Below, piece after piece: positions 1 through 12,488 of a DNA stretch of 58,616 nucleotides. The position numbers and the translations under genes were made by a program. Position 1 is the first letter of the stretch; every line of letters begins with the position of its first letter. The stretch is from positions 1,072,857 through 1,131,472 of the forward strand of contig KL197718.1 of NCBI GenBank assembly GCA_000697665.1, read 5' to 3'. The notes under the pieces were generated by a model that was given only the letters and a program-made list of their open reading frames with translations, searched no databases and was not told the DNA's origin. The stretch comes from Jaapia argillacea MUCL 33604 (Eukaryota; Basidiomycota; Agaricomycetes; Jaapiales; Jaapiaceae).

Positions 1-1018
1 ATATCAAATCTAATATCCCTCCGTGGATCCTATCTATCTCATGGTCGACATCCTCCTCAACATACGGCAGCCCCAATCCTTGTGTCAATCAGCTTTGCCC
101 ATAGCCACAATATTCCCTCATCCAATCTCCTCGGGTGCTGGAGCAGTCATTAATTTCCTTTGCCTCAGGTCCCATCGTTGTTTACACACTGGAAGGCATT
201 TATCGGTCAACCTTTCCCCTTTCCGTGACTCAATTGCGAGGAGCTGACATCCTTTTAGGACGTGACTGGTTTGATTGGTGTCAGTCGGGTCTCATAGTTC
301 GTTGTAGTTCGTGTAGGTCGAACTGCCATTGTGGTATACTATTTGTTCTTCTACTATATGTATTTTTTGTTTGTGCCATCGTCCAATGGCTATTGTTTAA
401 GAGCGAATCTGGTATGCATTCCCAGAATTTGCTACCATCAAGACGTGTACATGAAACTGCTAAACACCGGTAGCGGGCCCTTGCCGTGCATGCGGCCTTT
501 TGCGTTATACTCCGACAAGCGAGACAATGCATATGGGTATTTGAGTCAAGTGGCTGCCTGGCTTCGTTCACTCAACTCAAGGGACGAGGACCCCGGACAC
601 CATTCGCTGGACTAGTACATCATCCACACTTCGTCTACTAAAATTTCACGTAAACACCGTACACAGCAAGCCAGGGCTATGTATATGTGGGCAGGTGGAT
701 GCTCTTGAGCCGGAATCGTATTGACCAAAATTGAGCGGGCGATTTCTCACCAACGCTGCTGGACGGGTTCAGACTCTGTCAAGGGCTCCTGGGATACTAG
801 TAATATCATGCCGAACTTCAGGGCTCAGGCGCAGAGCATCCCGCGATCTTATGACACAAGACATTGGTGCATTGATACAATCCTGGTCTACAAGAAAATA
901 AATCTAGAAAGAGATACAACGGTCAACTGTTCCAAGCAATTCCTCACACCGAAACAAATACACGTGTGACCAGACCAACAAATATCCATCAAACGTTGGA
1001 ACGCCATTTTTAGTTTAC
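1..1018. other. Intergenic, with one coding-like remnant
   Basis: No intact gene is supported here. Between about 160 and 290 on the plus strand a reading frame contains the stretch GADILLGRDWFDW, preceded by a beta-strand-like segment. It reads like coding sequence, and I associate xLGRDW-type motifs with multicopy hypothetical or retroelement-derived proteins of Agaricomycetes, but I cannot name the family. No start codon or flanking exons could be joined to it. The rest, including the 3' flank of the F-box gene, shows nothing recognisable. Confidence 0.35.
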
Positions 1019-3500
1019 TCAAGGTCGGACTTTCCACATCCACGAAGGACCTGCATAAGAAAGGGTCGGCAATGAGAACTCTGAGCCTGAACAACTCAAA
1101 AGAAAACGACATACCCAAAGGATCAGTCCTCTCATGATTCGCCCCAGTCCACATTCCCAAAATACCCATAGCCGAACCAACTCCTCCAATCTGTACACCC
1201 TCCATAACCCATTCATCCTCCCACTGCGTCCCATCAAGTCGACAGTGGATCTGTGATATCAATGTAAGCATTTCGTAGACCTGTGAGCCCAAATAGCCAC
1301 AACTCCGCACCAAGTTCCACCTGATATTCCCATCCCCAATCATACCTACCGTCCCCCAGACTTTGCGGGCAGTGTGTTCAGGACCTTCAGCTTGTCCCTC
1401 GACGTGGATAGTTGGTCGACCCGGCCATTCAGGGTGAGCGGGACCATAAGAGGTGATACGGAGCGTCATGGGAATAATCCGCATAGCCTCCGCCAGTTCA
1501 GAATCAGAAAAGCGTGACGAAGGTGAGTGGATCTGGGGTTGAAGTAGGTTGAGTGTCAATAGGCCAACTTCAGAGAAACACAGTAAACTCACGTTGTTAA
1601 CTGGTGAAAGGACAATGATCAGTTTCGGTCAGATCGCGTAACTAGCAAGAAAGGACGTACTGATCAAATCACGATAGTCCATCCAACAAACACATCGCCT
1701 ATATCACCAAACAATGAATATCAGCTTCTGGTCCAGCTCAACAACAGTAGCGCTAATCGCTTACCTCCAAGCGCCAGCAACACCAGCCCAATCCCATCCT
1801 TCTCCTTCTCCACCAACACCATTGGAAGTACCCGCATCAACCGCACCATCACGATAAACACTCCCAAAATTCCTTGGTGCACTCCCAATCCTAACTCCCC
1901 CAAGATCCCTCAATCCCTCCAACATCTCCTCAGTCGCCACCTCCGACAAATTCGCTTCCACAACCTGCCTCACAGCAGCCAAATACGACCAATCCGGCAG
2001 CAAAAGATGAGGTTGAGGGAGGGGACGTGGAGGACTGGGTGCTGCAGCTGGGTCTGGAGCGGGAGTGGGCGGGATGAGGGGCAGGAGGAAATCTTCTTCT
2101 TCGTCTGATTCCATGTCCTCGGCTTCAGGTTGGTACTCAGCGCCATCATCGCCGTCACCATCTTCATCGTCATCGGTACTATCCTCGGTCTCCGCAACCT
2201 CGACAGTAAGATCGTTCGGATGAACGCCAAAGATCATAGCTATCCTCCTCTCCAAAGGTTCATCGTCGTCTCGTCTTCTGGACGATTTCGAGCTTCCAGA
2301 CCTGACGGGAAGGTATGGTCCCCAATGTCTCTCCCTCGCTAAATACCTCATATCATAAACCCTCAGCCTAGCTCGACGACGAGCGAGGATTTCTTGCCCA
2401 GCGATGCTCCGGTCCGCTAGACCCTGTGGCGTAGTAGTCCCTTCTCCTTCAGACTCAGAATCTGTCGGCGTCCCATCACCAGCCCGACGATTGATGCGCT
2501 TCGCCACCGCATCCCCTTCGCTAAGCCGGACCGGAATGAAGCCAGTGCAACACACAAGCCGATAAAACAGCCTGCCCACTTCACTCTGATCGAACTCGGC
2601 ATCAAACCCTCGATCAGACTTCATAATCAGCTTCTCCATCAACCTTAACGGGTACCCGTGAGATTTCAGCACCTTCTCTGCCCAAGAGATATTCGACGAT
2701 CTCCATTGGGTAACGGTATGTATGACAGAGGGTACGGCGTCTTCGATCAACTGATCACTCGAGGTCTGGGCCGTGACGTTGCTGTCGGATAGGATGATGT
2801 TAGAGGTGCGGGGAGGAAAGTTGCGAGGGGGTTTGTTGGAGGGATAGGAAAGGGTGACGGTACTTGGGAGGGGAAGGGCTTTGAGGAGTGTGTCGAGTAC
2901 AGCGCGGAGTGTGCGAAGGAGATCGGTGTCATCATGTAGGCGAGGACTCTGGCTTCGGGATTTTCTTTTCGACGATGAGGCGGGGATAGGGTCGGGTGAA
3001 CTTCGAGATAAGAGTGACGAACGGCATGTGTTCCGTTGGATATACGCGGTGGCTGCCTGACGTTCAGTGAAATCCTTTTCCCACTTGATCAACTCCGTGC
3101 TACATGACAGAGAACCCTGTCGGTCTTTATGAGGATTACCGGGGCTCGAACTACCAATGGCAACCGATTGCTCCCTGGAGTTCGCAATGGCACGACCAGA
3201 ATTCCTTGCGGCGATAGCAGGCCTCGGGTCGTCGAATGTCGTTCGAAATACTTCTCTCCATAGATGCTGATCAGGAGATTGGTAAATGATATGACGAAAG
3301 TGGCGGCAGGTTTGGGCGAGTTGGGATATGGCTTTGGCGGAGCCGTCGACCACAGACGAGACGAGGACGTGCTCGATCACCTCGGTGGGTAGAGAGAAGA
3401 TGTTTGGGCCGAGGCGAACTGAGGACATGGCGAAATCCAATTCTAAGATGTCACCTCTTCCGCCGTCATTTGAGGAGTCGAGGTTGTTATTCGATGACAT
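1019..3500 (-). CDS. F-box domain protein, five exons including an 8-nt microexon
   Basis: Predicted 743 aa. An F-box lies at residues about 30-85 (LPTEVIEHVLVSS, then CRHFRHIIYQSPDQHLWREVF), so the protein probably presents substrates to an SCF ubiquitin ligase. The middle is acidic and low-complexity (runs of D/E near residues 440-480). The C-terminal part is the conserved body of basidiomycete F-box proteins and ends in DPLGPSWMWKVRP. Exons, in minus order: 3500-1765, 1698-1661, 1600-1593, 1532-1115, 1050-1019. The junctions restore CVCWMDYRDLI and then INNIHSPSSRF across the 8-nt exon 1593-1600; without it the frame hits a stop. All introns are GT-AG and 60-66 nt long. Family assignment is sure; the substrate is unknown. 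Confidence 0.9.
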
Positions 3501-3930
3501 CGGATAGACACGGGCAGGAGTGATTACTTACGAAGGAGCTGTCTGGGAGCCCACCTCAAAGTCCGTTATTGAATGTAACGGGAGGTGAGAAAGTTGACCA
3601 AGGTTCGATAATAAAAATACGTCGACTTCTTCGGATTGGAGCTGGCACTTCCTGTGAAGTATTTATGGCTAGCGACGGGCTCGAGGAATGAATAGACAGC
3701 TGGAATCTACTGATGATCAGCTAAAGGAGGATCTTTGACAATTGCCTCCTCGAAACGGCCCACCTTTTATTCCGGTCGCTGGCTATTGCGATATTTGTGA
3801 GAAGGTTCTCACTCTTGGCTTGGTGTAGGTGGGGTGATGGATAGTGCACCACGAGGAGGATTGACGGTGGCTTTGCGCGGTGGGCCAGAACGGTTGACCG
3901 TAGAATGGCATCACAATCCGAAGATTCTGC
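3501..3930. other. Intergenic, promoter side of the F-box gene
   Basis: The upstream region of the F-box gene. I see no coding potential and no clear TATA box. Short reading frames on both strands lack recognisable content. Confidence 0.4.
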
Positions 3931-4745
3931 CTGTGCGAAATGCAAGCTCTGCATCCCCGGTGCATGTGACCCCGGGGGCAAGGTCACGACATCAACGCGT
4001 TGACCGGCTCCCGGGCCCGGTCAAAGTACCAACCTCGACCTAATGACCACCATGAGGATACACGCTCTGAACACTGTGCACGGAGCATGTTGGCGGATTG
4101 AGAACCTTGAAGCTTTGAAGGGCTGAAGGTAAAGGTAGATCGTACAGGTAGTGGTCGTGTTGATGGTCGAAAGTTCGTCGAATTTCAGAGCAGACTTTCC
4201 CACGAGGTGATTGGCCGAGGAGGATAATGGTTGGGAGTTAAAGGAGTCGTTACAGCAGAGGATTAGCGCGAAGGAGGTGACGAAACGACGAAATGAAACC
4301 GAGTAGTGACACAACCGGAGGAACCGTGGATTAAACAACTCGTCAAGCTCAAAGTTCGAGGATGACGAGAGACCTGGCAGCTCTTGCCGTCACGGTACAT
4401 ACACATACGTACATCGGGATCGCGGTCACTGAAAATGCTGCAGAAGGTGGATGGCTCCGCACGAGAGACACCTGAAAGCAGCTAGCCCAGCTCATAGCCC
4501 GAATGCTACGACAAGAGATGAGAGCAGGTCCGGTGACGATAGTCAACCCACTCACTGAGCGATGTCCCCATTGTATGATTTGGGAACTAGCGATTTGAGG
4601 AAAGCCCCACAAGACCCAGTTCATTCACGAAGGCGTTCAATTACCACATCTTGATCGAATTGATCGACGCGAAGCGCTCCGGAGGGCAATGTGTATGGAT
4701 TTCGATCCCATGTCGAAACCACCCCAGATCCGCCCTGAAGACCGG
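3930..4745 (-). pseudogene. Decayed tandem copy of the MFS-1 3' end and its 3' flank
   Basis: This stretch aligns by eye with 4900-5710, shifted by about 940-965 bp. On the minus strand, segments matching the last exons of MFS-1 can be traced: GALRVDQFDQ corresponds to ECFALINFIK read through indels, and NWVLWGFPQIASS corresponds to NLILYGFSQFAVS. Splice-site-like positions are also preserved (the string caacccactcact at 4544 and its partner caacccactcac at 5509). Shared strings continue beyond the stop codon (gaccggctc at about 4002 and 4971; atcgggat at 4413 and 5353), so the duplicated unit includes the 3' intergenic DNA. Indels break every frame, so it is a relic. The direction of duplication is inferred from the intact neighbour. 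Confidence 0.75.
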
Positions 4746-5285
4746 GTAAGCGCTGAGGGTAGCAGACCACGACCGCCTTCTAACTTGATTGAACGATCTC
4801 TTGCCCATACATCACGACGGACCCTGCGTAAAACCGCGATTTAGCTACCAAAACCACGAGCCCTCGCATTACTCCAGAGGCTCGAAACAAAGCTAGTACG
4901 GACCTTACGAAACCCAACCTGATCTCTCAGACACGTTGGTGTCCGAGGCGTGGTCACAATGCCAATGCTTTGACCGGCTCGAAGGTCCGACGCGGCCAGT
5001 AAAAGTTGCGAAGTGGGCATAGGCACCAATACCACCCCACAAAGCCACGGATCGCGGTGGAACATGGCAAGACTGAAATGTTGAAAGAAAGCGAGGCTGG
5101 CCGACGAGGTGGAATTCCGACCCCGGAAGAATCACGGAATTTCCCACTGGTCAAGGAAAAGCTCGACTTTTGAAGACGGGATGACTGAATTGCATACGGA
5201 TGTTATACAGCGGAGCGGATGACGAAATGATACCGAAGAACATCACCAAAGTCACCGTGGATCAGTGACAACTCGAATTTAACGT

Positions 5286-8041
5286 TCAAGTTCTGTCAAA
5301 GATACGAGTGTGACGAGAAACCCAGCTCCGAACCCTCTTGCCATATACGTATATCGGGATAGCGGTCAAAATGCTGTAGGTCGATCAGTTAGGCGAGCGT
5401 ATCGATGTGGGTCTGGGTGACACATACCAGAAAGCGGCTAGTCCAGCCAATATCCCGAAAGCTGAGGAGACACAAATACCTGTGAGAGGTTGTGGTGGTG
5501 AAACTGAACAACCCACTCACTATGCAAAATCCCCATATTTATGACCCAGGAGACAGCAAATTGAGAGAAACCATACAAAATCAAGTTCTAGGGACGGAGG
5601 GGTCACTCTCACGATCACAAATACGACGAGAAGTTGCCGTACCTTGATAAAATTGATCAACGCGAAGCACTCTGGCGCATGTTTTGCGTGAACGTCGATC
5701 ACATATGTCTACACCCGACAACAATAAGGTTCCTGCCCTAAGATGTGAAGTGTTGAAACACACGTACGACGATAGCCGTCGAGCCGATGCCTTGTCCGGC
5801 ATTGATCATACTATACATTACAACTGGCCCTGCCAACACCACTCATCAGTCGGAGTCACAGGAAATACCTTCTACAAAAGAACAGCTCACCCATCCAATG
5901 CACCCCTTTATTCTGCATCAGAGCCCAAAACGCAAACCCAGCCACCTGCAACACCAACATCAAGATCATCACATACAATCTGGACTCCGGTTCGTAAATG
6001 CCCTTATTCCGCTTAGCAAACCAAGTCGCAAAGTAATCTGTCAAAGGTCCCGCGATGAAAGTCGTCAAGATACCCGCGACGAGGGGGCCGATGGAGACTA
6101 GTCCGACTTGAGACGCAGTAAAATTGTAGGGTGGGGAACCGAAGACGACGCTGGAGACGGCAGAGAGGATGACGATCCAACAGGTTGTCAAACTCAAGGC
6201 CGGTAGGACCTCAGCGGGCATACAGGGACAAATTTTACCAAACGGCTCACCCATATCTGTAGTTACAGATGTGAATACAAGCCTTATAGGATACGGGGAA
6301 ACAATACTCACGAAAAGATCGAGAACCGGATAACGGGCGAAAGCTAGACCAGGTCAATGGGAAAGAAGGTCGCTACCCGTAGAAGGAACACTCACAATAA
6401 ACGGGAAAGGCCGGAAGAAAACTTCGAAGATACCAACCGGACTGACGTACTGAGAAATCGTCAGGTCCAGATCCGCACTCCAACACAGATCCAACAGAAA
6501 CGGAACTTACTCCAGACCAAGGCTTCAACTCTTCCACATATGTCTTCGCAGGAAGGTAGTCCTGACTTGTATCGTCCAACTGCATAACCTCTTGACCAGC
6601 CTTCTCTATCCCACCAACTTTCTCATCATACTCCTCCAACCCCTACCTCTCCAACGCCGGTGCTTCTTCCAATAGATCCACAGTTCGTCGTTCGTACTAC
6701 CTCGCGTCTCAGAGAGATATAAAATTGGAATTGACATAGGAAGGTACTCACAGATGTCTCAGGTACGAATATGAATACCGTAATGAGAGCGATTCCGAGG
6801 AATATGGTGATGAGCCAAAAACACCAACGCCAGCCAAGGACCGTCGACTCGATGACATATCCGTTTGCTGCATCAAATCTCAGTCGCTGAACCAGGGAAA
6901 AGATTGAGTATCATACCGATAGGCGCTGTCAACAGCACATAAATCATACATCACGGCTAGAGGATGCTAGAGGACTCACCGATACTGATCCCTTAATTCC
7001 GTGGATCTGGGTTAGATATGAACATGTATTTGGACGATCGAGAGTGTCTTACCGATACCAATGGAAAAGCCTAGAGAGGAAAATCAGCCCGTTGCTGTGG
7101 AACATAAGTGGAAATAAACCTACCCCAAATGGCGACCCGGAATCCACGTTGATGAACGAAATAAATATCTAGACCCTCAGTGTAAGATACATACGACAAA
7201 GTTTGGACCTATCACATACCACCAATAGTAGCGGTGACCAATGCCTCAAAGGACGCCTAAGTACCCTATTAGCTCCAAAAGTCTATAAAATTAGAAATAA
7301 GTCCTCACCATCCCAAATCCTTGAAAGACCCTCGAAGCAATAAACGACGGAAGGTCTTGCGAAACAGCCGACCAAATAGAGCACACAAACAAGATAAGAG
7401 CCGACACTAAGAAAACGGGTCGTCGACCAAACTTGACTGCTATCGGAGCTTGGAGCATCATAATACAGCTTAGCGCAATGATCAGGTCTCCATTCCTACA
7501 AAACGTTCGTTGAATATGAGGGAGAAGAAACAACTGGATGAAGATTCGCGTACGACGCTACAGCTGTGTTGGTGCTAACGTGCCATTCTTGACCTAGGAG
7601 AACGTAGCCAGGGGCGAGAAGGGGTCCGATTTCGCCGCTACATAAATTCAATGAGACTCTTCCCCTTACGGAAAACGAAGAACCTTACACGAGGCCTGCG
7701 ATGTAGCAGATACTCCAGAACAACAATTCACGTTTATAAACCGGCCAATTCAATGGATCCTAGATAAAAACTGGTAAGCTGAACGACCGACAACACTAGT
7801 AGATTTCAAATAACTCACCCTGGGATCGTCAGAGGGCTGAGGGACGAGTACGATATGAGAAGAACGACCAGTTCCTCGTTTGGCGTTCGGTGCATGAACA
7901 GCATTCTCGGTCTTCAGCTCTTCCAAAAGTGCCGTGCCAGGTACCTTATCATGCTGTCAGACCCAATTTTCATGGGTATAAAGGAAGCAAATGAAATCTC
8001 ACATAGTCAAGATGACGATCTTCCAAGATACCCAAAGGCAT
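5286..8041 (-). CDS. MFS transporter 1 (DHA-type multidrug/small-molecule exporter)
   Basis: Major facilitator superfamily transporter of roughly 540 aa with about 16 exons. It begins MPLGILEDRHLDY and carries a motif-A-like loop (KFGRRPVF), CIMMLQAPIAVK, RVFQGFG, LGWRWCFW, GSPPYNFTASQVGL and the tail KRVRSWVSRH ending in FDRT. A plasma-membrane exporter for hydrophobic small molecules is the family expectation; the substrate is unknown. Three consecutive microexons (7053-7070, 6980-6991, 6918-6926; 18, 12 and 9 nt) encode GFSIGIGISIAPIA. After FVPETS an acceptor just before YERRTVD would run into an in-frame TAG at 6645-6643, but that same TAG can serve as the acceptor (continuing GLEEYDEK in frame), so the gene may be intact. 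A TATA-like AATATAAG lies at 8121-8114. The paralog is at 12972-15744. Confidence 0.87.
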
Positions 8042-10102
8042 GATTGGTATCAAGAGCTGTGAGTTTAGAAGGTAAACGGATGTGAAGAAACGATGAAGTC
8101 CTCAAGTCATCTTCTTATATTCTCAGCAACATAACCCCCAAGCCCGTAGTTCGGACAATGAAGTTGGCCTCCAGCTTGTGTGTCGGAATGACTGTTTTTC
8201 CTCGCAGGTGGAGTACCTGAACTGACCTACGATTAGAGAGAAGGAAGTAGAGAAGTAAAAGCAAGTGACCGAGTGCTGGTCACCGGGCTTGCACTGCTGA
8301 AACTTGGGAGCCCGGTGGTCGACCATGAGTATACTTCAAGTTTGAAGAACTCGCAACGGTCACGTGAGACGTGGCGGCCGACGTGACTGAGTAGTCGACG
8401 CGACGCTTGCCTGGAGATGCAATGGGATAATGGGTAGGTTGCAGTGAAAAAGTTATCGACTCGTCGTCGCGAGAGGTGGCCCAGGTCTGGCTTCATTTTT
8501 CTACGGACATGTCCCTGTATTCGCGCAGCTGTAGGTCGTCGAGAAAAATCCCAGCTCTTTGGGAGATTGTGGGTGTTTCCGCCTTTTCTATGGGGGCTTA
8601 GAGAGTGATTCAACCTGCAAATTAGCTTACAATGAATGTCACTGGCATAGCAGAACACGTAGGAAGCCCAAATTTCGCCGCGCCATCTAACCCGAAGATA
8701 ACAAGGTGGCGGCGCAACGCAAACCCGCCCCTTTGACGCCCGCGGGCTGTTCAATATTTCCAGCCGTTCGAATCGATGCAGGTAACAGGACAAGTGGAGT
8801 ACTCGCCTTTTGCTAGTATCACCAAGACAGATTAAGTCCACTTTAACTCCGGATACCGCGTCATGGACACGGTGTCTTGAACATAAAAAGATACTGCCTT
8901 CCCGCAGGAGCCAGCGATATCTTGAAACACGTTCTTTCTTGCTTTAATTCGCCGGAACGACACAGTCGTCCCGGATGGTTGTTCCGACCCGCAATCGCAA
9001 GGCTGACCGCCGTGGCCAAGCAACCGGCTCTGATCGTTTCAGAGAGAATAATTCTGTCATGCCTCGAAGGACAGAAAAGAGGTAGAGTAGCCGCTGGGCA
9101 GAAAATGTCTGGAGGAAAGGGCCTCCGTTTCAATGTACCAGCGCATCACCCCAAGTCAAGGTGATCGGCAGTACTATCAGATACGAGAGCTCAAGATTCG
9201 AGAATAGAGTCGACAAGGAAGCCCATTGTGAGAGATTCAAGGATCCAAGACCCCTGCCAGTCCTGCTGTCGCATGGAACTTCCAAGTTGCCCACCGCCCA
9301 TTGCAAACCCCATTGAGCAGCCTGAAGCGAGAAACCGTTTTTTCGAGACGCCCTGTATGATCAGAGAGCAACTGCGACGTTTAGCGACCAGAGGACATAT
9401 AGTAGAGGGACTTAGCGTCCTTTAAGTTGGGCTTGTCGAAAAAACCATGAGGGACTCTATGCTCTTCGGGCGGACAAGACGGGCCGTTTGCGCCGGAAGG
9501 TGCTGATTGGCGGAACCCATCCACTCTTCGTCGGAGGTTGGATTCAACCTCGTCTGAACCGCCTGCTCATGTTTTGGTTTCAAACTGATGGTTCTGCCAA
9601 TACATTCAACCATTTGTTCGGTTATGATCCTCAAAAAAATATTCAAGCGGTCCTTTCGTCCATGACTCTCCCAAAGCTGCCTTCCATAACCGCGACTCGG
9701 ACTCAGCATCGTTACTCAGGCGTATCGCGTACCTCGCAGGTTCCGCTACTCGCACTCCGAACAACGGAAACCCCTCAAACCCTTCTCTTGATCCGTTCAT
9801 CCTTAGCTCCTGAGTACTTTCGAATTCGGGACCGACTGTCGTGCACTCAGCGCGTACATCGACACAGCTGACCAGGTGAGTGCATCACAAGGCATACAAT
9901 ATCACAAGTCCGATGGACGCATTTCTTGCTTCGCATAGATCCACGGAACCACATTCGTTGCGTCAATCTTTCCTCCAAACAAAGTTCCCAAACTCTGAAC
10001 TTCATCCATTTATCCAAACCAGATAGTACACATTTCCACCAACCCTGCCCTGATCGCCCCACCCAACCCAAACTTTAAACCTCCCCTTCCCTCCCTTCCA
10101 AC
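8042..10102. other. Two-kilobase gap between MFS-1 and P450-A
   Basis: Holds the MFS-1 promoter (TATA-like element near 8114-8121) and otherwise no gene I can support. A 202-codon frame on the minus strand (8233-8841) and a 127-codon frame on the plus strand (9488-9871) have no recognisable domains, no conserved splice pattern and composition like intergenic DNA. An unannotated small gene cannot be excluded. Confidence 0.4.
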
Positions 10103-12488
10103 CTAATCATCATCATAAAAATTCTCAAACACCCTCAAATCCTCCACAGCAGCCCTAGCCTCCCTTTCAACAGTCTCCCTAATCTCCTCACTCCTCGGCA
10201 CAATAGCACAAATGAAGGGTTTGGGTCTACAATTAAACCCACTTGTATACCCAGTTTCCATAGACGCGTCAACTTCAACGACAGATCCCGTCCGAGGATC
10301 GGTGGCTTTGCCGAATTTGAATCCCCACATGAGGCGGGAGGCTGTGATGAATAGAGCTAGGAACGCACGAAAGGGAAAATTAATGAGGAAGGGAGTGGAC
10401 ATGACGAGATTAAGGTTTAGTGGATGGTGCTTACATCGTTCGGCGAAATAGGCACCAGGACAGACGCTAAGGTCAAAACGCTAGTTAGATGGAACGATCA
10501 TTCTCGCGGTGCTTTTTTAGATTTACCGTCTGCCCCAACCGAATGAGCTGCAAGTCATGTCCGATGCCAGTTAGTTCACGAGTGGGTGAAGACCCCCTGC
10601 AAGGAACTCACGAATGGCCTTTAGTTCCCGTCCCAGTATACTGACGATTATTCAAGAATCTTTCGGGCTATATCCCCCTCCATCAATATCTCGTCCATGA
10701 CGTATGAAGGAGAATACTTACCCTGAACGCTTCGGGATCCTCATACGTTTTCGGGTTCATGTGAATCGACCAAAGGTTACCCAAGCTACCCATCCAATCA
10801 ACCAACGGCCAAAAACGAGGGGTTATAAGCAAACACTCACATAATAGACCCCTTCGGAATGAAATACTGTTTGCCCTCCCATTCCAAAACGTCATCTTCA
10901 GTGCTGGCATGAGGAGTTCCACCCAAAATGGCAACCGGCCTCCACCTCAGCTATCCACCCCATCAGCACAACATCAAAGCAAAACAAAATGAAATGAAAC
11001 ACGAACGATTTCTTTGATAACAGCCTGCACATATGGTAAATTCGCTTCATCTTCCCAAACCGGGCTCCTCTGACTCCCAACGACCCGATCCAATTCTTCA
11101 CCCACACGTTCTTGGACTTCAGGGTTCAAAATAAGAGCGAGGACGAGTGATTGGAGTGTAGCAGAGGTTGTGTCGACACCGGCACCGAAGAGTGAACCGG
11201 GTTGGCCGTTGAATTCGACGTCGTCGAGATCGGCGTATTTTTCGCGGTTTTCGAGGAGTTGTTTTGCGTAGCTAGTTTTTGGGGGGAGGGTATGAGTAAT
11301 GATGAGGGATGAAGGGAGAGAGGAAGTACCTATGAGGAGCGACACCGGCTGCCATCTTCTTCCGTACTTCATCCATGAGAGCTGCACTGTTCTCGCGTCC
11401 TTGATAACGATAATACAATGCAGCTTTCTTGATCGGGTTGAGGAACGAAGGAAGGAAACGGAGAGCCGGGAAAGTCTCGTGCCCTGATACATAAGATCCA
11501 GGAGTCATGTAAGTCAGTACTTTCAGGCGAGAAGGCGTATGTGTGACTGACATTGCGCTCCTGGGACGTTAACTCTGATGAGAAATTCGATGTTCTTGGT
11601 TAGTTTCTGGTAGGCACTGTCGGTGTGGATATCCAGGATACGTCGGCCATAACCAGCTGCTACCACAGAGCTCGCAGTGTATCTAAAAGAAGACTCAGAT
11701 GTGACAAATAAAGCATATCATAACGCCTACCTATAAATCTACATGAGGAGTAAGTCAAGATTCGTCCAAGAAGAGTTGAGACGGTACGTACATGATCATA
11801 CCATCCAGCAGGGTCAGAGATGAGTTGCTCCGCGAGGACTTTTCCCTCCATCTCCATGATAGGACGGTAGCCTTGATGAACCAGGGAGTCAGTATTCCTC
11901 TAGGACCCCTCGTGGTAGAGGAACACTAACTGTCGACACTCTTGGGCATGGTGGCCAGATGGAGAGCCTTGCGGTAGGCCCTCCAGCGTTCACCATACGA
12001 GGCGAATAAGATGGTTCGATCTTTCAAATGGTAATGAGACCCAGACCAGTGATCTTAGGGAAAAGACTTACTTTCAGTCAAAAGATCGCCTGCGACGACG
12101 AATCGGGGACGAGAGCTGTACTTGGTGGAACGCTTCTCCATAAGTTCGACAGCGATCTGAGAGCCTCAAGAAGTGAATACCTGGACCATTCATCACGGGT
12201 TCGCACACACACCTCAGGATCACCAATGAGCATCGTAGGTGTACTCCCATTCCATACAGTCAAGATCGGTCCGTACGCCTCATTCCACTCCCTAAACTTC
12301 ATCCAACTCTTCTCCTTGGGGATGTCGAGCTTGTTCCCAACGAAAGGGAGAGGACGTTTGTTCCCGGGAGTGGGAGGCATGTTCTTGGGCCTACGAATCT
12401 CTTGCATGACCGCAGAAGTCACCACGGCAACCACGAACACGCCCAAAGCTTGTAAAGCCCATTTGACCAAGGTAGCCACGAGAGACAT
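10103..12488 (-). CDS. Cytochrome P450 A (distinct family from the other six)
   Basis: Microsomal haem-thiolate monooxygenase. An N-terminal membrane anchor (residues about 5-28) is followed by a proline hinge with PPTPGNKRPLPFVGNK. Other motifs: helix-C ERWRAYRK with the canonical Trp, I-helix GAGVDTTSAT, a K-helix ExxR (KEIVR), the segment WRPVAILGGTPHAS, and a haem loop FGWGRRVCPGAYFAER reconstructed across an intron, followed by SLFITASRLMWGF. The start at 12488 gives the anchor directly. The gene is multi-exonic; for example, one intron splits the haem loop after GRR. It shares a 483-bp divergent intergenic region with MFS-2, so co-regulation is plausible. It resembles the broad group often auto-annotated as O-methylsterigmatocystin oxidoreductase-like in basidiomycetes; a CYP number cannot be given. 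Confidence 0.93.

Noticed and set aside
5286-8041. MFS-1 as a clear pseudogene
   Set aside because: At first the frames looked broken, but with microexons and the alternative acceptor every segment can be joined in frame, so function cannot be excluded.
8233-8841. 202-codon open frame on the minus strand
   Set aside because: No domain, no membrane or repeat features, composition like the intergenic DNA around it; chance openness in GC-moderate sequence is likely.
9488-9871. 127-codon open frame on the plus strand
   Set aside because: No family resemblance and no plausible exon partners.
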